The translations under genes and the position numbers were made by a program. Below, piece by piece: positions 43,916-55,801 of a DNA stretch of 64,000 nt; within the stretch, counting starts at the first letter, position 1, and the number at the start of each line of letters is the position of its first letter. Location: assembly GCA_002633025.1 (NCBI GenBank), contig NMRB01000360.1:54413-118412 (forward strand), given 5' to 3'. This stretch comes from Notospermus geniculatus (Eukaryota; Nemertea; Pilidiophora; Heteronemertea; Lineidae). The notes under the pieces are model-generated. The model did no database searches. It was not told where the DNA came from and was given only the letters and a program-made list of their open reading frames with translations.

Positions 43916-45010
43916 TTTTCAGAGACTGATCCTGATGGTGACTTCGATGACCCTCAGCCGATAGATCTATCCAGTAGCGGACGTAGTCTTGGGGACACCA
44001 CGTGGAAAGTACGAGATACCACCAAACTTGGTAAGTCGCACCTGTATGTCAAAGCTCTACAGTTTTCCTGCTCGAGAATGTTTTGTCAAGTCCTTGAGCT
44101 GGGGCAGTTGGGATTCAGTCATGTCTCACAACTACAACAGTCACCTACTAGTATACCGGTACCTCATCGGAGTTTGAACAGTAACTCTGAAAGAGACTAG
44201 TTCTTATATACACTGATGTCTTAACTTTCAGATGATTTTGAACAAATCGACGAGTTTCACCAAATCTTGCCAAATTACCCATCCCACCGTGGAACACCAG
44301 ATATGCAAAATCAGATGAGAATGGAAACGGTGAGTAAAGATATCACCTTCGGAGATAACGAACTTCAGCAATCTGTATCAGTGATTGTAGAGGCCAAGTT
44401 GTCGTATTCTCCAACTCTTGCAATCCGACACCGATGACTTGAATATCAGCACAAGTCAGCCGAATGGATGACTTACCAATCTTGGTCAATCTTTACAGGC
44501 ACATTCAGAAGATGGTGATGGCGATTCAACTTCCGATGGTGGTTGGAGGCGACGGAGGAAAAGGACGGTTTTCAGCCTGACACAACTGCAACGTATGGAA
44601 GAAATTTTCAAGGTCACTCACTATCCAAGTTACGCTGACAGGGATGAAATAGCACAAGAATTGGGACTTACGGATGAAACGGTACGGTGGGCCTTTGACT
44701 GTTGTAATGGCTAATATCGTTAAGTACAGGTTCATTTCGCTGGCTGGTTTCATACTTAATCCTTTGTACATGTCAGTTACTATTCCCTTTACAGGTGCGA
44801 GTCTGGTTCAAAAACAGGCGTGCCAAAGTAATGAGAGAGAAAGGCGATGTTAAAGCCCAAGGAAGCCTGCAACAGGTCGTGGATAATATGAAGGTGGAAA
44901 AGGAGTCGAGTCCGCCAGTGATGAGAGAGAAAGCAGACGTCAAATCCCAGGGAAGGGTGCCAAAGGTGGTCGATGATATCAAAGTAGAAAGGGAGTCAAG
45001 TCCTTCGTAA
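43916..45010 (+). CDS. Alternative 3' part of the plus-strand gene: CtBP-type motif, Lys50 homeodomain, 30-aa tandem repeats
   Basis: Exons 43916-44030, 44232-44329, 44499-44681 and 44795-45010 join in phase. The first exon has no Met before its donor and needs an upstream coding exon. Joined to exon 39713-40056 it gives a 730-aa protein. It encodes PIDLS (a PxDLS CtBP-type motif) and acidic linkers. The homeodomain (residues 616-675) has arm RRRRKRTVF, Met16, Phe20, helix 2 DRDEIAQELGL, and helix 3 VRVWFKNRRAK with Lys50 and Asn51. The intron splits it at residues 44/45. After it come exactly two 30-residue repeats, then TAA. Function is inferred: sequence-specific DNA binding at TAATCC-like sites with possible corepressor recruitment. 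A separate gene with an unseen first exon remains possible. Confidence 0.82.
44828..45007 (+). repeat. Two in-frame 90-base repeats encoding the protein C-terminus
   Basis: Units 44828-44917 and 44918-45007 encode VMREKGDVKAQG...MKVEKESSPP and VMREKADVKSQG...IKVERESSPS. They begin directly after the recognition helix and end at the stop codon. Each carries a hydrophobic-Lys-Val-Glu motif of SUMO-acceptor type followed by Ser-Ser-Pro. Confidence 0.9.
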
Positions 45011-48000
45011 CATTCGCCTTTGCCAAATCGAGTGCACACACTTGGGACGGCACGATTTGGTCTCGTGATGGGTATCTTGACCAACCTGATGTATTTCGCA
45101 CACACACCCTCGTCCACGGCCACTTGGGGCATTCCGCCGTACTCGAGTGCACAGGCCTTAGTGTCTCGCCGTGCCAACAGTGACCAGAAGCATCTCGCCT
45201 CCGGGATGTCACGTTGTTGAATGACTCGTAAAATGCTTGTCATTGCGATTGGACCAAACGCTTTCACTGAATCCAAATGCTGTTGCGTTAGCTCTGGTAA
45301 CAGTTGACATACAAATGGCAGCTCATCCATTAGATGGGATCATATCATGAGTATATACATTGTATGTATAAGGCGATGAATTCATTAATCATCTTCCAAA
45401 ACTATACTGCTTTTACCCACACTGTTAACGCCTGACTATACATTGATATGATGGTCGTTGCATGCTGGAAGCGGGACACATGTAAACGTGGCTTTCTTCT
45501 TGTACAGGATGTACACTGTATATACGTATTATTTTTTTCTGAAGAGAAAAGAAGCCTGTATTCTGGAATGGTAGAGTCGTGTACGATATACGAATATGAA
45601 TGTCGAAGTGGCCAATTATTGCATTTATCTGTACAGTATATTTTCATCTTGTATAAGGCCATGCGACCTCTGCAATATGACGTTTGAGAGTACGGTGTAG
45701 GCCTTCAGTTCACTCAAACGGAGGTACTGATGGAACACTTTTTGTTTTCCTCGGTGTTGTGGAACAGAACTGGTGATTACATGCACTAGTGTTTCAACTG
45801 TGTGGTTTTGTATGTCATTATTGGCATGAAGTGGTAACCTCTTTGACGTGATTATCATCGCCATACAAAAACACGTGGCATTTTAGTACATGTACCGGTA
45901 TATTTGATATCTGAAGTGAATTATACATGTACATTAGAGCATTTATACATTACTGTGTATCAGCTGAAGGGAGAACATTAAGTTATTGAATTACCGCGTA
46001 GGAATTGTTTAAATTCCTTACCGTTGCAGCTCGAGTGAAGAATATTCTTTTTTATTACATTATCAATAAAGTCGAATTTGCGAAACCAGCGGTGCCTTAA
46101 CAAACGTGCCTTATGGCGAACACTATCAATGTAATTTCTATACGAGATAGGTTTTAGATTTCTGATACTAGATACCACATGAAAGTCCTCATCAGATGTC
46201 TTTAGGATTTGTTATACAAATACATAGTATATATTTTGCGACGTTTTATAAACGCTTCGATGGGAAGGGAATTTTATATGAGAAAGAGCTGGACTCAATT
46301 GTATGTTGTTGACACTTGCGTCAGTGTCATTTTCCGTACTGCTGAAAAATAAACACGTTGTGGTTTGAACTCTGGGAGCAAAATGGAGAATGCTTGTTGC
46401 CTTGCAGCAGTGATCTTGTAAGTTTGATGAGAGATTGGTGTTGGTGCGATTCCACATCTCTTGCGCAACTCGGAGTCAAGTTCACGACGGGGTCAGTGTC
46501 AGAGCGGCCACTATTGATGGCACTACCATTACCGATTTTTCCTATGGACTGCACGGTAGTATTGTTTATTCAATATTTGTCAAAAATCACGACACAGGTA
46601 CCGAACTATATTGTTGAACGAAGGTGCAAACCTTAATTATATCATAAGGGGGGCACTCTTGAAGAAAACTATTCGGATGTCTCGTTTCTGTTTTTTGTTT
46701 TCATTTGTATTTTTTAAATTGCATTTATTCCAGGTTTTGAATGTTATTGCAAGCTCAGCTGTAGAGTTGTGTTCACGTGGGTGAGCGGAGCAGGAGGAAT
46801 GGCTCTGCATCTCGTCATTCATTTGTCTATCATCCAAATAGGGGAGTGCATCAAGTCCTCGTATCTCTTCAATGAGATCAGCAGGAGATGGTCAATTGAA
46901 TCAAAAGCTCAATCGTGTGCACCAGAGCACATATTAACACCGATTCCCAGACACTTCCCTTTAAAATTGGAGGGTACACGTATGTGTACATGTCGAAGCT
47001 CCTCACCGCGACCTTGTCGTCACAGATAAGAGAATGACTATTAAACTTGTTGAGGAGCCATTTCTCATGTTGTTCGCTCATGGTGTATTAGTATATCCAG
47101 TGAGAATTATTGTTTGTACTTAAAATTTTAATACTCATTACAATTGGTCATTATGTGATTTCAAATGATTTGCTAAAAATCTTAAACATCTCTTTATATC
47201 ACGTTGTACGTCAAATTGATGTTCTTTTTGCATGAGACACATCGCTAGCCATTGTCACCCCAGTCGCAGATTTTTACAAAATGGAGAAAAAGTATTTGTG
47301 TTTTTATGTCACTGCACAAAGAATATGTTGTAAGGAGTGATTAGTGCGTACCGGTATGTAGTTTGATAATTCGTTTTCGTTGTGCCGACCTTTTCGTGTA
47401 GACTGGTTCCTGGTCACAACTTAGCTCTGATGGAGAAAGGCGGTCTGGTATCGGGCGGCCATATTGTGGCAGAAAGCGGCTAGGTTGTGACGTCACAGAA
47501 GTACTGAGAAATAGCTTACTTACCTCACATCCCAAAATAGCTAACCAATCAACTGCGACGTTACAAATTCAAAATCAAAAAGAGCCAGCCAATCAATTGC
47601 GTCGTTACATCAGGCAATACCGGTCCCTTATCCTTCAGCTATGTTGGGACCGGGAACCAGTCTACTTTTCGTGTATACCGAACAAGGATGATGGTACAGT
47701 CCTAACAGCATTTCAAGTGTCCTTGAAGAACTTCTACTGAAGATAAACACCATGAACGCTTATGAAGATTGGTAAGAATGTTTTTGTGCAATTGACGATC
47801 AGACTGAGGTGCCCGAAATAGATGATGATAATAAAATATATGATTATAAAAGCAGCCTTCAGTCTTCATTTTTTGTTGATGCATTTATGAGCTCGAGACG
47901 AAATTCATGTCATTTCCCACCTCTTGCAAACTTGGGGAATTTGTATTTTGTTGTAATTTGAAATTTGCAGACCTTACGGTCTCTGTGCTGTATAAATGTA

Positions 48001-48347
48001 AAAATCAATCCATCATATTAGCCTATCAATTCAGCACACATCTTACGTGAATGTCCACAAACAAAAATGACCCAAAAATAAGTTCTAGAGGTTAAGGGTC
48101 CAGTTTGAACCAGTTCAACATTGTAGAATACGACAATGCCTTTTGCGTCATTCCATAGACCACCAGTCAAATGCCAAGGCGAAGTATTCTAATTGATAAA
48201 ACTCACAAGTCAAGCATTATTCAAACAATTGACTGACTCAGGGGAACATCAGCAAAAATCTCGACGACTGAGAGAGGGATCTTATTGGCTGAGAGAGTTT
48301 CCAACGGAATAGAACCAAACTGTTTTACCAATCAAAGGAAGGTTGGT
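45011..48347. other. Intergenic region between homeobox gene and transporter gene
   Basis: A candidate AATAAA for the upstream gene lies at 46065-46070. An antisense open frame (45330 down to 44773, 185 codons) overlaps the homeobox 3' end but has no known domain. No transporter promoter elements are obvious. Nothing else is recognised. Confidence 0.5.
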
Positions 48348-51300
48348 ATGGAGAAAAGCACACAACCTCAAAATTACGGGGCGACGCCATCTGCACCAGG
48401 GCCTGAAGTGGTCTCCTGGTTCACCAGCGCCAGGCGAATGAAGGAAGATGCCAAAGACTTGATGAAGCTTTCTCTCACAATCGTAAGTTTGCTTTAAAAT
48501 GCAAGTCTGGTGCCTGTCATTTCCTCTTCCCTTCTCGTCTTCCTCATTCATAGTCCCGTCTGCAGCAGGGTAAATAGTGCAGCTGTGATGATCAAGAACG
48601 AAGCGGACGCCATTTTGTGATCAGTGACTGTCAGTCATTTCGGGTAGATTTCTGTCCCGTCATCATCGTAACTTACTGCTTGAATTCTGGGGGACTTTAT
48701 AATCTCTGTTGTTCTGCAGGTAGCCGTCAATCTCGCATCCAACACAGTAGGTCCAATCTCCATCATGTTCATTGGTCAGATAGGAGTCACCGAGTTGGAC
48801 GGGGTCAATCTCGCCAGCACGGTATGTAACGTTATTCATTAGACAATGGGGAGGTTTCGAAATCAAACGATAAACCAAAACTTTACGACAACGTTATTTT
48901 TCATACCACACATTAACCAGATTTTGCATTGCATTTTCGGTACAAAAATAAAGTTGTCGTTAACGTTTACGTTTATCGTATGATTTCGAAACCTCCCTAT
49001 TAGCCCTTGTTACACTACATAAAAAACCCGTGTCGAACCCGGGTTTTTTCTGTCCACACCTGTTAAAAAAACGCGGTGTAATAATCCCCTCCGAGCTCGA
49101 ACGGTTTTTGGAGGGCTTAATTTAGGTCCCCGTCACAAAATTTGAGTAGTGTTGACGGGCACCGGGGCTCAGGAGGGATTTTTCGGAGCCGGGCTAGACC
49201 CGGGTGTCAAAAAACCCGGGGATTTCTATGTAGTGTAACCACGGCTAATGACATACATATATTTCATATTCAAAGCTCCGGTCGACGGTATAATGGGGGT
49301 GGGGTGGGGGTGGGGATATTGTTCATTTCATGACCACGAGACGACCTCATACCACAGAGCCGTCGTAACTTTACGAGAACGCAAATATACTGTAATTTGT
49401 TTGACTGAGAATGAACAATAGGTAGGGTGCTGGCAAATGAACAATAGGCACTGGGTATTGTTACGAATGCTTTGTGAATAAGGTCCCTGTGTATCATTAC
49501 TATGAGCGTTTGCACACAGGTTCAGTACTTCCAAATTGGCACAGAAGAGAATATGCAAGAATGGTACACGCAGGGCTGGGATCGGGAACATAGGGTGCAT
49601 ACGTGTAGGTACTGTAAAAGTCTGGATCTCCATTATTAGTCAATGCCATTCTTTTTCAGCTGATAAATGTGACAGGTTATGCCATTGGTGGAGGAATGAG
49701 CACGGCTTGCGATACTTTAATTGGTCAGGTGAGATAGATCGTCAAATTGGAATGTGCCATATGCTAAGCATGTTTGCCTTTGCGATATACATGTAGGCCT
49801 ATATTGAAGCGCTGCATGAGTACTTTGCCAATGACGATGAACAACACTACGTAGGCTATCTCGTTTCGAACGTATAACCTTCAAGCAGTCATGCAGGCCC
49901 TTACATGTAACAAGACCTGTTCGAACGAGCTGACGTCAGCAATTCAACAAATCCGGTGTAGCAGTAAAAAGTGTCCCCAGTAAAAAGTGTCCACTTCTAT
50001 TGTTGAATGACGGATTAAGGTGCATGGGTATAGAAAACAATCGCCAGAGATAAGATTGTAACAATAGGATCATTTGTTCCCAGGACAGTTTTTCCAAGGA
50101 CATTCTTTCCTTTCACACCGGCATGTTTTTCAGGCCTTTGGGAGTAACAACAAGCGTAAAGTTGGTATCTACGTTCAGCAATCCCTCATGATCATAATGC
50201 TGTTTGTCTTACCAACATGGGCCATCCACCTGAATGCAGAGAATCTGTTGTTATTGCTTGGTCAGGACAGGGCTGTGAGCAGGTAAACACACACTAAATT
50301 TTGAATCTTCGGAACCAGCTCAGTGCAGGTCCATGCTGTCATATTGTCAGCCGCTGTGATCATCACTGGCAGGTAGCCTCGAGGAAGCATGCATCAGCAC
50401 TGAAATGTGTGGAATCACGACACTACTCGTTCATCCCTGACTGGTGAGTGAGTTGGTGTAATACGGCCATCTTTCTTTTCCAGAACTGCAGGAGAATACC
50501 TCACGATGACCCTGGCTGCAATGTTTGTGAGTATTTTTTGTCAATTATATCAAGCACAGTGGGTGAAAGTAAAGAAATTGCACCTCGAACTTCACCATTC
50601 GCCGCGATTCTCATATATCCCGACAGAAATGATCTGAAAGCCCTTTCAATACGAGGCAAAGAATCCCAAGATCAATCCTTGAAAAGGGCTACTTGGTGCT
50701 TCATGTATTTTTCCATTTCTTTACAGTTTTTGATACTCTATCGTACCATCGCATCGTACCTTCGAGCAATCGTAAGTATAATATTCGTCTGAGGTAATGG
50801 CAAAGCAACAGGTTGGAGTGAAACCTCGGAGCTGCCTGCGGTAGGAGCAGTCAGCCGCACTTATTGCAAAAGATGGCAGCAAAGTTCTATAGCGGACCAA
50901 CACAAAAGAACATTCTCCCGATTGGTGCTCATTTTTGGGGTCCGCTGGGCATTGAATTGGGCCGTGGTGACAGCTATTGGTCAACTGCACGACTGACAGC
51001 TCCTAGGTTCGAAGGCAAGTGTCTTAGAAATGTTTCAAAGATGAATTCCTTCAAAAATTCCAAAACATTTACATCCCAGTGTACCGGTAAATCTGAACTC
51101 GGCACAAAAAATCTTCCTTTATTTCAGGGGTATCTCTTCATACCGTTACTGGCAGGTGTTACCGGAAGCGTCGTCAACGTGGTGTTACACTATGTACTTG
51201 TGTTGGCCTACCCTATTGGAATAGCGTAAGTAGGCTACCAGCACTAGAGACACGGATGATGTCTTGGTGAAGTCACAGGAAATAACCCACGGGTATTTTT

Positions 51301-54300
51301 CTCAGCAATGAATAGACGGTAACGAATTTTTGAAACTACATGTAATTTTAAACAATATCATAGTATCTTTTTTGAAGATGGTGATTTGGCCAAGTGGTTA
51401 AGGCGTGCTGCCTCTGAGTACTGGCGATTGATGCCTTATGCGAGGGTCGTCCGTGGGTTCGAATCCGGTAGGAAGCTATGTCTTTCACCTTAGAAACCCG
51501 TTATTATTTTTTGCCATATAGATTAAGGATGCTGATTTATTCCAGGGGTTCGGCAATTGCTCAATCTCTTGCCTTCATAACTATGTCAGGGATTAGTTTT
51601 GGTCTCCTGTTCTGCCTTAGAGCATACAAGGATACATGGCATGGTATGTACCATAGTAGTACAGTATATCTCATGACGTAGTGAGGATAGTTCTTGATTC
51701 CAAACTTACATGTACTAGTCACGTTTTGCGATAGATTTGAATTTTTCAATGACTTCTGCAAGACCTACTGATTTCCGAAGAACATGTTCGAGTAACAGTC
51801 CCTCGTTTAGCTTGTAATTTCCTTTTACATAGGTTGGAGTTCTGAATCCCTCCAGAATTGGGGATTGTTCCTGAAGATGGGCTTAGCTGGACTTGGCATC
51901 TGGTCCCTTGAGTATCTTGGAGGTGAAATAGGTGCTATTCAAGCTGGTAGGTCTTTAACTTATATCAGTATTGGATTGGCGGAGCAACGAGCGAAATACA
52001 TGTAGAAGAGGATCGAGTTCACTTGGAAAAACTTGTCGGATGACCATTTTTTGTCCTTGAATACTGCATAGCTGTCTTTCTGTTCTAGGTCTACTTGGTA
52101 AAATCGAACTCGGCGTTCAGTCCATACTTTTCCAAGTATACCTAACCATCTACTGTGTAAGTACGCACAATGCACACATGCACGTGGCATGCAATATCTC
52201 AATGTCATCCATTGCTTTTTTGACTCCGCAAATCCCGATCCCTGCCTCAGTAGTCTGGAAGAATTTCTGGCAGCGGGACTGTGCAGATTCGAGACAGTTC
52301 ACCTTGAATCCACTCAGCGGCATCGAACCATTGGGCAATGTCATAGGCCTACATGCGAACCTTGTATCGTTACAGATGCCACTTGGTTTCAGCATCGGCT
52401 GTAACGTGCGAATTGCCCAGCTTCTTGGTTCAGGGGAAGTTCAAAGGGCGAAAATGAATGCCAAACTATCTGTTGTATTGAACGGTATGTATACGAAGGC
52501 TGGCGAATATGCCTACTACGTGTACATGAACACACTTCTTTTTATGCACGGTACAGTAGTAGAGAACACCTCATGCATTGCAGCCGAGTTGCCATAAGGT
52601 CCTGAGTCCATATTCATAAGCATAAAAGTGTGATACTTATCTTTTGTGTTGAACAAAGGATAAGTGTCACACTTAGCCTTAGTTTTATGAATATGGACCA
52701 TCTCAAAATACCTTCGGAGATGGTAAAATGTGGGTTTGAATTCAATTTGTTTCAGCTGCCATCACGCTGCTTACTGTTGCCATCATCCTACCTTTGAGAT
52801 GGGAGCTACCGAAACTCTTCAGTCAAGATAGGTAAGTATTGCTGGTTATCCCTCATTGGAAGAAGTTTATAATCGTCTTCGACTTGCCTCACGTTAATTT
52901 GCCATTAATTTGATGTTTGTCTTCGTGTATGGAAATGGTAAATCAGTTCTTTGCATTGTTCATTAAATCCCCAGTTCGAACTTACATTTCACTTCATTCA
53001 GAGTGAATCGGCAGAAATACATTGTGGTAACTACATGAATGTCGTTTCTCTTCATTTTATCATAGCGAAGTGATTCAATACACCGCCAACGTCGTTCCCT
53101 TTTTTTGCATTCATTTTTGCTTCGACGGACCGATGGTGAGTGATCAGAAAAGTTGTTTTACAATTTTGCTCAGTTACCCGTCCGCATGGTGAAATATTGA
53201 ATTAGTCGGGGTAGGCCTGTATCGAATCCACATGACGAGTGTGGAACAACTTTCAATGGATCAGGACATAGGACAGAAGTATTCAATCGACAAACAACTT
53301 AGGAGCAAGTGCACATAACGAGCGTGGACTTATCCTCACACTGAGTAGCTAGGCGGTGTCAAGTACATTTTACAACAGTGCTATGTACATGTACACGTAG
53401 GCCTACGTCAAACGTTTGAGAAGAAACTTTAGTAATTCGATTGATCTCTCTCTCTCTGCACTACAGGTTGTGTCGTCCGGGCTGTTACGAGGATGTGGTC
53501 GTCATATCCTCGGCGTAGTCATGATTCTTTGCGCCTATTTTATCTTAGCCTTGCCTTTGAGCATAGTGCTTATGTTCGTTGTTAAAATAGGAGTCACAGG
53601 TAAGTGCATTGTTCAATTTTGTCACAGATTTTTCGCCCTTTTCCTCTCACGTAATCTATTGAATATTGATGCATAGCCTATTCAAATCATTTGGGGTCAA
53701 AGTGTGTCCCGAATAAAGAAATTTGAATTATTTCACTGGTTTCGAGGTTTTTGTAAGATTTTTGAAAAAAATTTCGAGGTTATTTTTGAGAATGTCTTCT
53801 GATTGGTCATTTTGAATCACATGATCTCAGCCGCACACTATGCTTCAATAAAAAGTCGCCATCAAGCAGGCTTGTACTGTGATACATTGACCAGGGTGTC
53901 TCATTCTATTTCTAAGGATTCTGGGTGAGCACGGCTACTGGCATCTTTCTCACAAATCTCGTGGCGTCAATTTACATATTCTGCATTCTTGATTGGGAAA
54001 AGGAAGCAAACCAGGTAAGCTGTAATCGTGCCATTTCATACAATCTCCCATAATTCAATAAAGAGCGTTGAATAAATTGAAAAGACCCGTTTAGTTTACA
54101 CATGTTAATCTAACACCACTCCTGTTTTTTATGCCCAGGCTCGGCAGAATGCTGGAGTTGCAAAAGAAGATGGCTCGGATGACCTGACACATAAAAAGAA
54201 CATAGCAGATTGGCCACTGCAATCCAGCAAGGGTTTTGGATACGAAATTGACACAGCTGAGACTGTAGGTAAGTCGACGAATCTGACAACCATGTACACC

Positions 54301-54820
54301 TCGGATTTACTCACCTTTGACCTTGGGCTTTGTCTACGGTCGCTGCACATAATGTCGTACAGATTCTGATTGGTTTATGTTTGTTTCGACTGGCCAACGA
54401 ATAGAAGCGCGGAATATTTCAACTCACGAGTGAACCAGGTTTGATACCTCCTTTCCAGGTCTCCTGACGTACAGGGACTTAGCCAAGCGCACTACGGAGA
54501 TGAGGTGGAAACAATTTTACATTGCCAACATCAAACCCTTCAGCGGCCGTCAGTTGCTGGACATGGAAGAGTTAGTTCCCCCGATCAAGGAACAGGAACC
54601 TCTTTGCTTTTCGTCTCTTCTCTGCCGGCGCGGCCTTTTCGTCTCCTTCATGTTTTTAGTGTTTGTTTTCGCAGTGCTCACCAGGGTGCTTATGCCTGCA
54701 CCTGACTTCACGGATACAACAAAACTTTGTTTGCCATTCAGTTCTCCCGTCATCAACAGTTCTTTATCAATTTGTAATTATACGTCGTCTATCGTTAATA
54801 TATCTGATACAGTGCTTTAA
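48348..54820 (+). CDS. MATE-family (SLC47-type) multidrug/toxin extrusion transporter, complete, 17 exons
   Basis: The protein is 632 aa, assembled from 17 phase-consistent exons: 48348-48482, 48720-48821, 49660-49728, 50134-50282, 50484-50526, 50727-50771, 51128-51225, 51546-51643, 51833-51946, 52089-52156, 52376-52484, 52756-52831, 53066-53135, 53467-53599, 53917-54014, 54139-54268 and 54459-54820. The family consists of plasma-membrane proton/organic-cation antiporters with 12-13 helices. Signatures include GGGMSTACDTLIGQ, GSAIAQS, SLEYLGGEIG, IELGVQS, MPLGFSIGCNVRIAQLLGSG and SSGLLRGCG. Glu273 and Glu278 fall on the numbering of functional glutamates in human MATE1 (recalled). The positions recalled as Glu300 and Glu389 are Gln and Asp here. 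A last hydrophobic helix near the C-terminus is followed by a tail with possible N-glycosylation sites (NSS, NYT, NIS). The start ATG opens a normal cytosolic N-terminus. Confidence 0.93.
48848..48998. mobile_element. MITE-like hairpin in a MATE intron, GGGAGGTTTCGAAATC ends
   Basis: Ends ggggaggtttcgaaatcaaa and gatttcgaaacctccc are inverted copies, and inner acgataaac/gtttatcgt also pair. It is non-coding. It abuts the next element at 49000. Confidence 0.75.
49000..49248. mobile_element. MITE-like element, TTAGCCNNNGTTACACTACATA ends
   Basis: The left end is attagcccttgttacactac and the right end is gtagtgtaaccacggctaat, its inverted copy. Internal palindromes are built on cccgggtt. It lies in the MATE intron, directly beside the preceding hairpin. 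TTA or TA target duplication is possible. Confidence 0.75.
51380..51475 (+). other. tRNA-like sequence with polymerase III A and B boxes (probable tRNA pseudogene or SINE head)
   Basis: TGGCCAAGTGGTTAAGGCG matches an A box and GGTTCGAATCC a B box, with spacing and a long middle like Leu/Ser tRNAs. The acceptor arms do not pair (5' ggtgatt versus 3' aggaagc) and the T stem has a mismatch, so a functional tRNA is unlikely. It lies in a MATE intron on the sense strand. Confidence 0.6.
52605..52703. mobile_element. MITE-like hairpin, family 'CCATATTCATAAA', copy 2
   Basis: It shares ends (ccatattcataa/ttatgaatatgg) and interior (cttttgtgttgaacaaagga) with 7056-7170. It lies in the MATE intron between exons 52376-52484 and 52756-52831, so it is removed by splicing. 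Confidence 0.75.
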
Positions 54821-54959
54821 AAGCACAGACCTAGGCCTGAATTCCGTCCAGCACCGGGTAGGTGCGGATTTTAATGCCATGCGTCTAATGTAAATGCACA
54901 AGGTAATCCAAAAGATCGGTGTTGAAAATATTATGTAAAATGTACTGAATTTCTTAAAG

Positions 54960-54965
54960 AATAAA
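54960..54965 (+). terminator. Candidate polyadenylation signal of the MATE gene
   Basis: AATAAA lies 140 bases after the TAA of the transporter, followed by a T-rich stretch. This is a typical 3' UTR end. Confidence 0.65.
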
Positions 54966-55801
54966 AGACTTATTTTATGTTTAAGCTAATGAATGGGGAA
55001 TTTATTTTAAATCAAGAAGATATGGGCCTTGTAGTATTATATCAATTACGAATGTTTTTTTCCAACCATATAACATTACGGCACTTTACACAACTTTCTG
55101 GAGAGAAAAAAAACGGCGTTAACTACATGTACACTGAACTTTGCATTAGGAAGGCGAAAACGAAGTTTCTTCTTTTGCGACTGGAAGCAACTGAACGCAA
55201 CAGTCGCTATCGGTGTACGCGTTCCGCGCACATCGGTTACGACTGGTCATTGCGGCAACAAGTGGCACAATCCAGTCTTCAATCTGGAGCGCGCACATCA
55301 AACAGGCAACTGAACTGAATGCTACACGGAAATTGTCGATGTCTTCCGATCGGACCACTCGGGATTCCATCACATGACCACGTGTGCTCCACAAACAAAG
55401 AAAATTCATTGCCAGAGCGCGCACATCGAAAGCGACTCACTGAAGACAACTAGAAGCAACGGTCGGCAACGAGTAGAACATGAGCAACTGGCTGAAACTA
55501 GCGGCAACGGTCGGCATATATTTCCAGCCAGTCGCCCACCGTTGCCGGAAACGCCATTGCCGGTAGTTGCGTCCAGTCGCAAGGTCGATGTGCGCTGGGA
55601 TTAATATTGGTATTTGTGGATTTTCCCGATCGCTTTATTCAACAATGAATTCATCCAATTTATGTAGATTTTTCTCATGTTTATTTTATTACAGACATGC
55701 TGTGTTTCACTATGTAGTTTGCATGTAAAAAGAACATGTGCATACGTTTGTGAATGTGCATTGCTGCCACATGCTGTGGGGGTGGTGTAGCGTATAAAGT
55801 G

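Noticed and set aside
51380-51475. Functional tRNA gene
   Set aside because: The A and B boxes are good, but the acceptor stem does not pair and the anticodon arm is not canonical.
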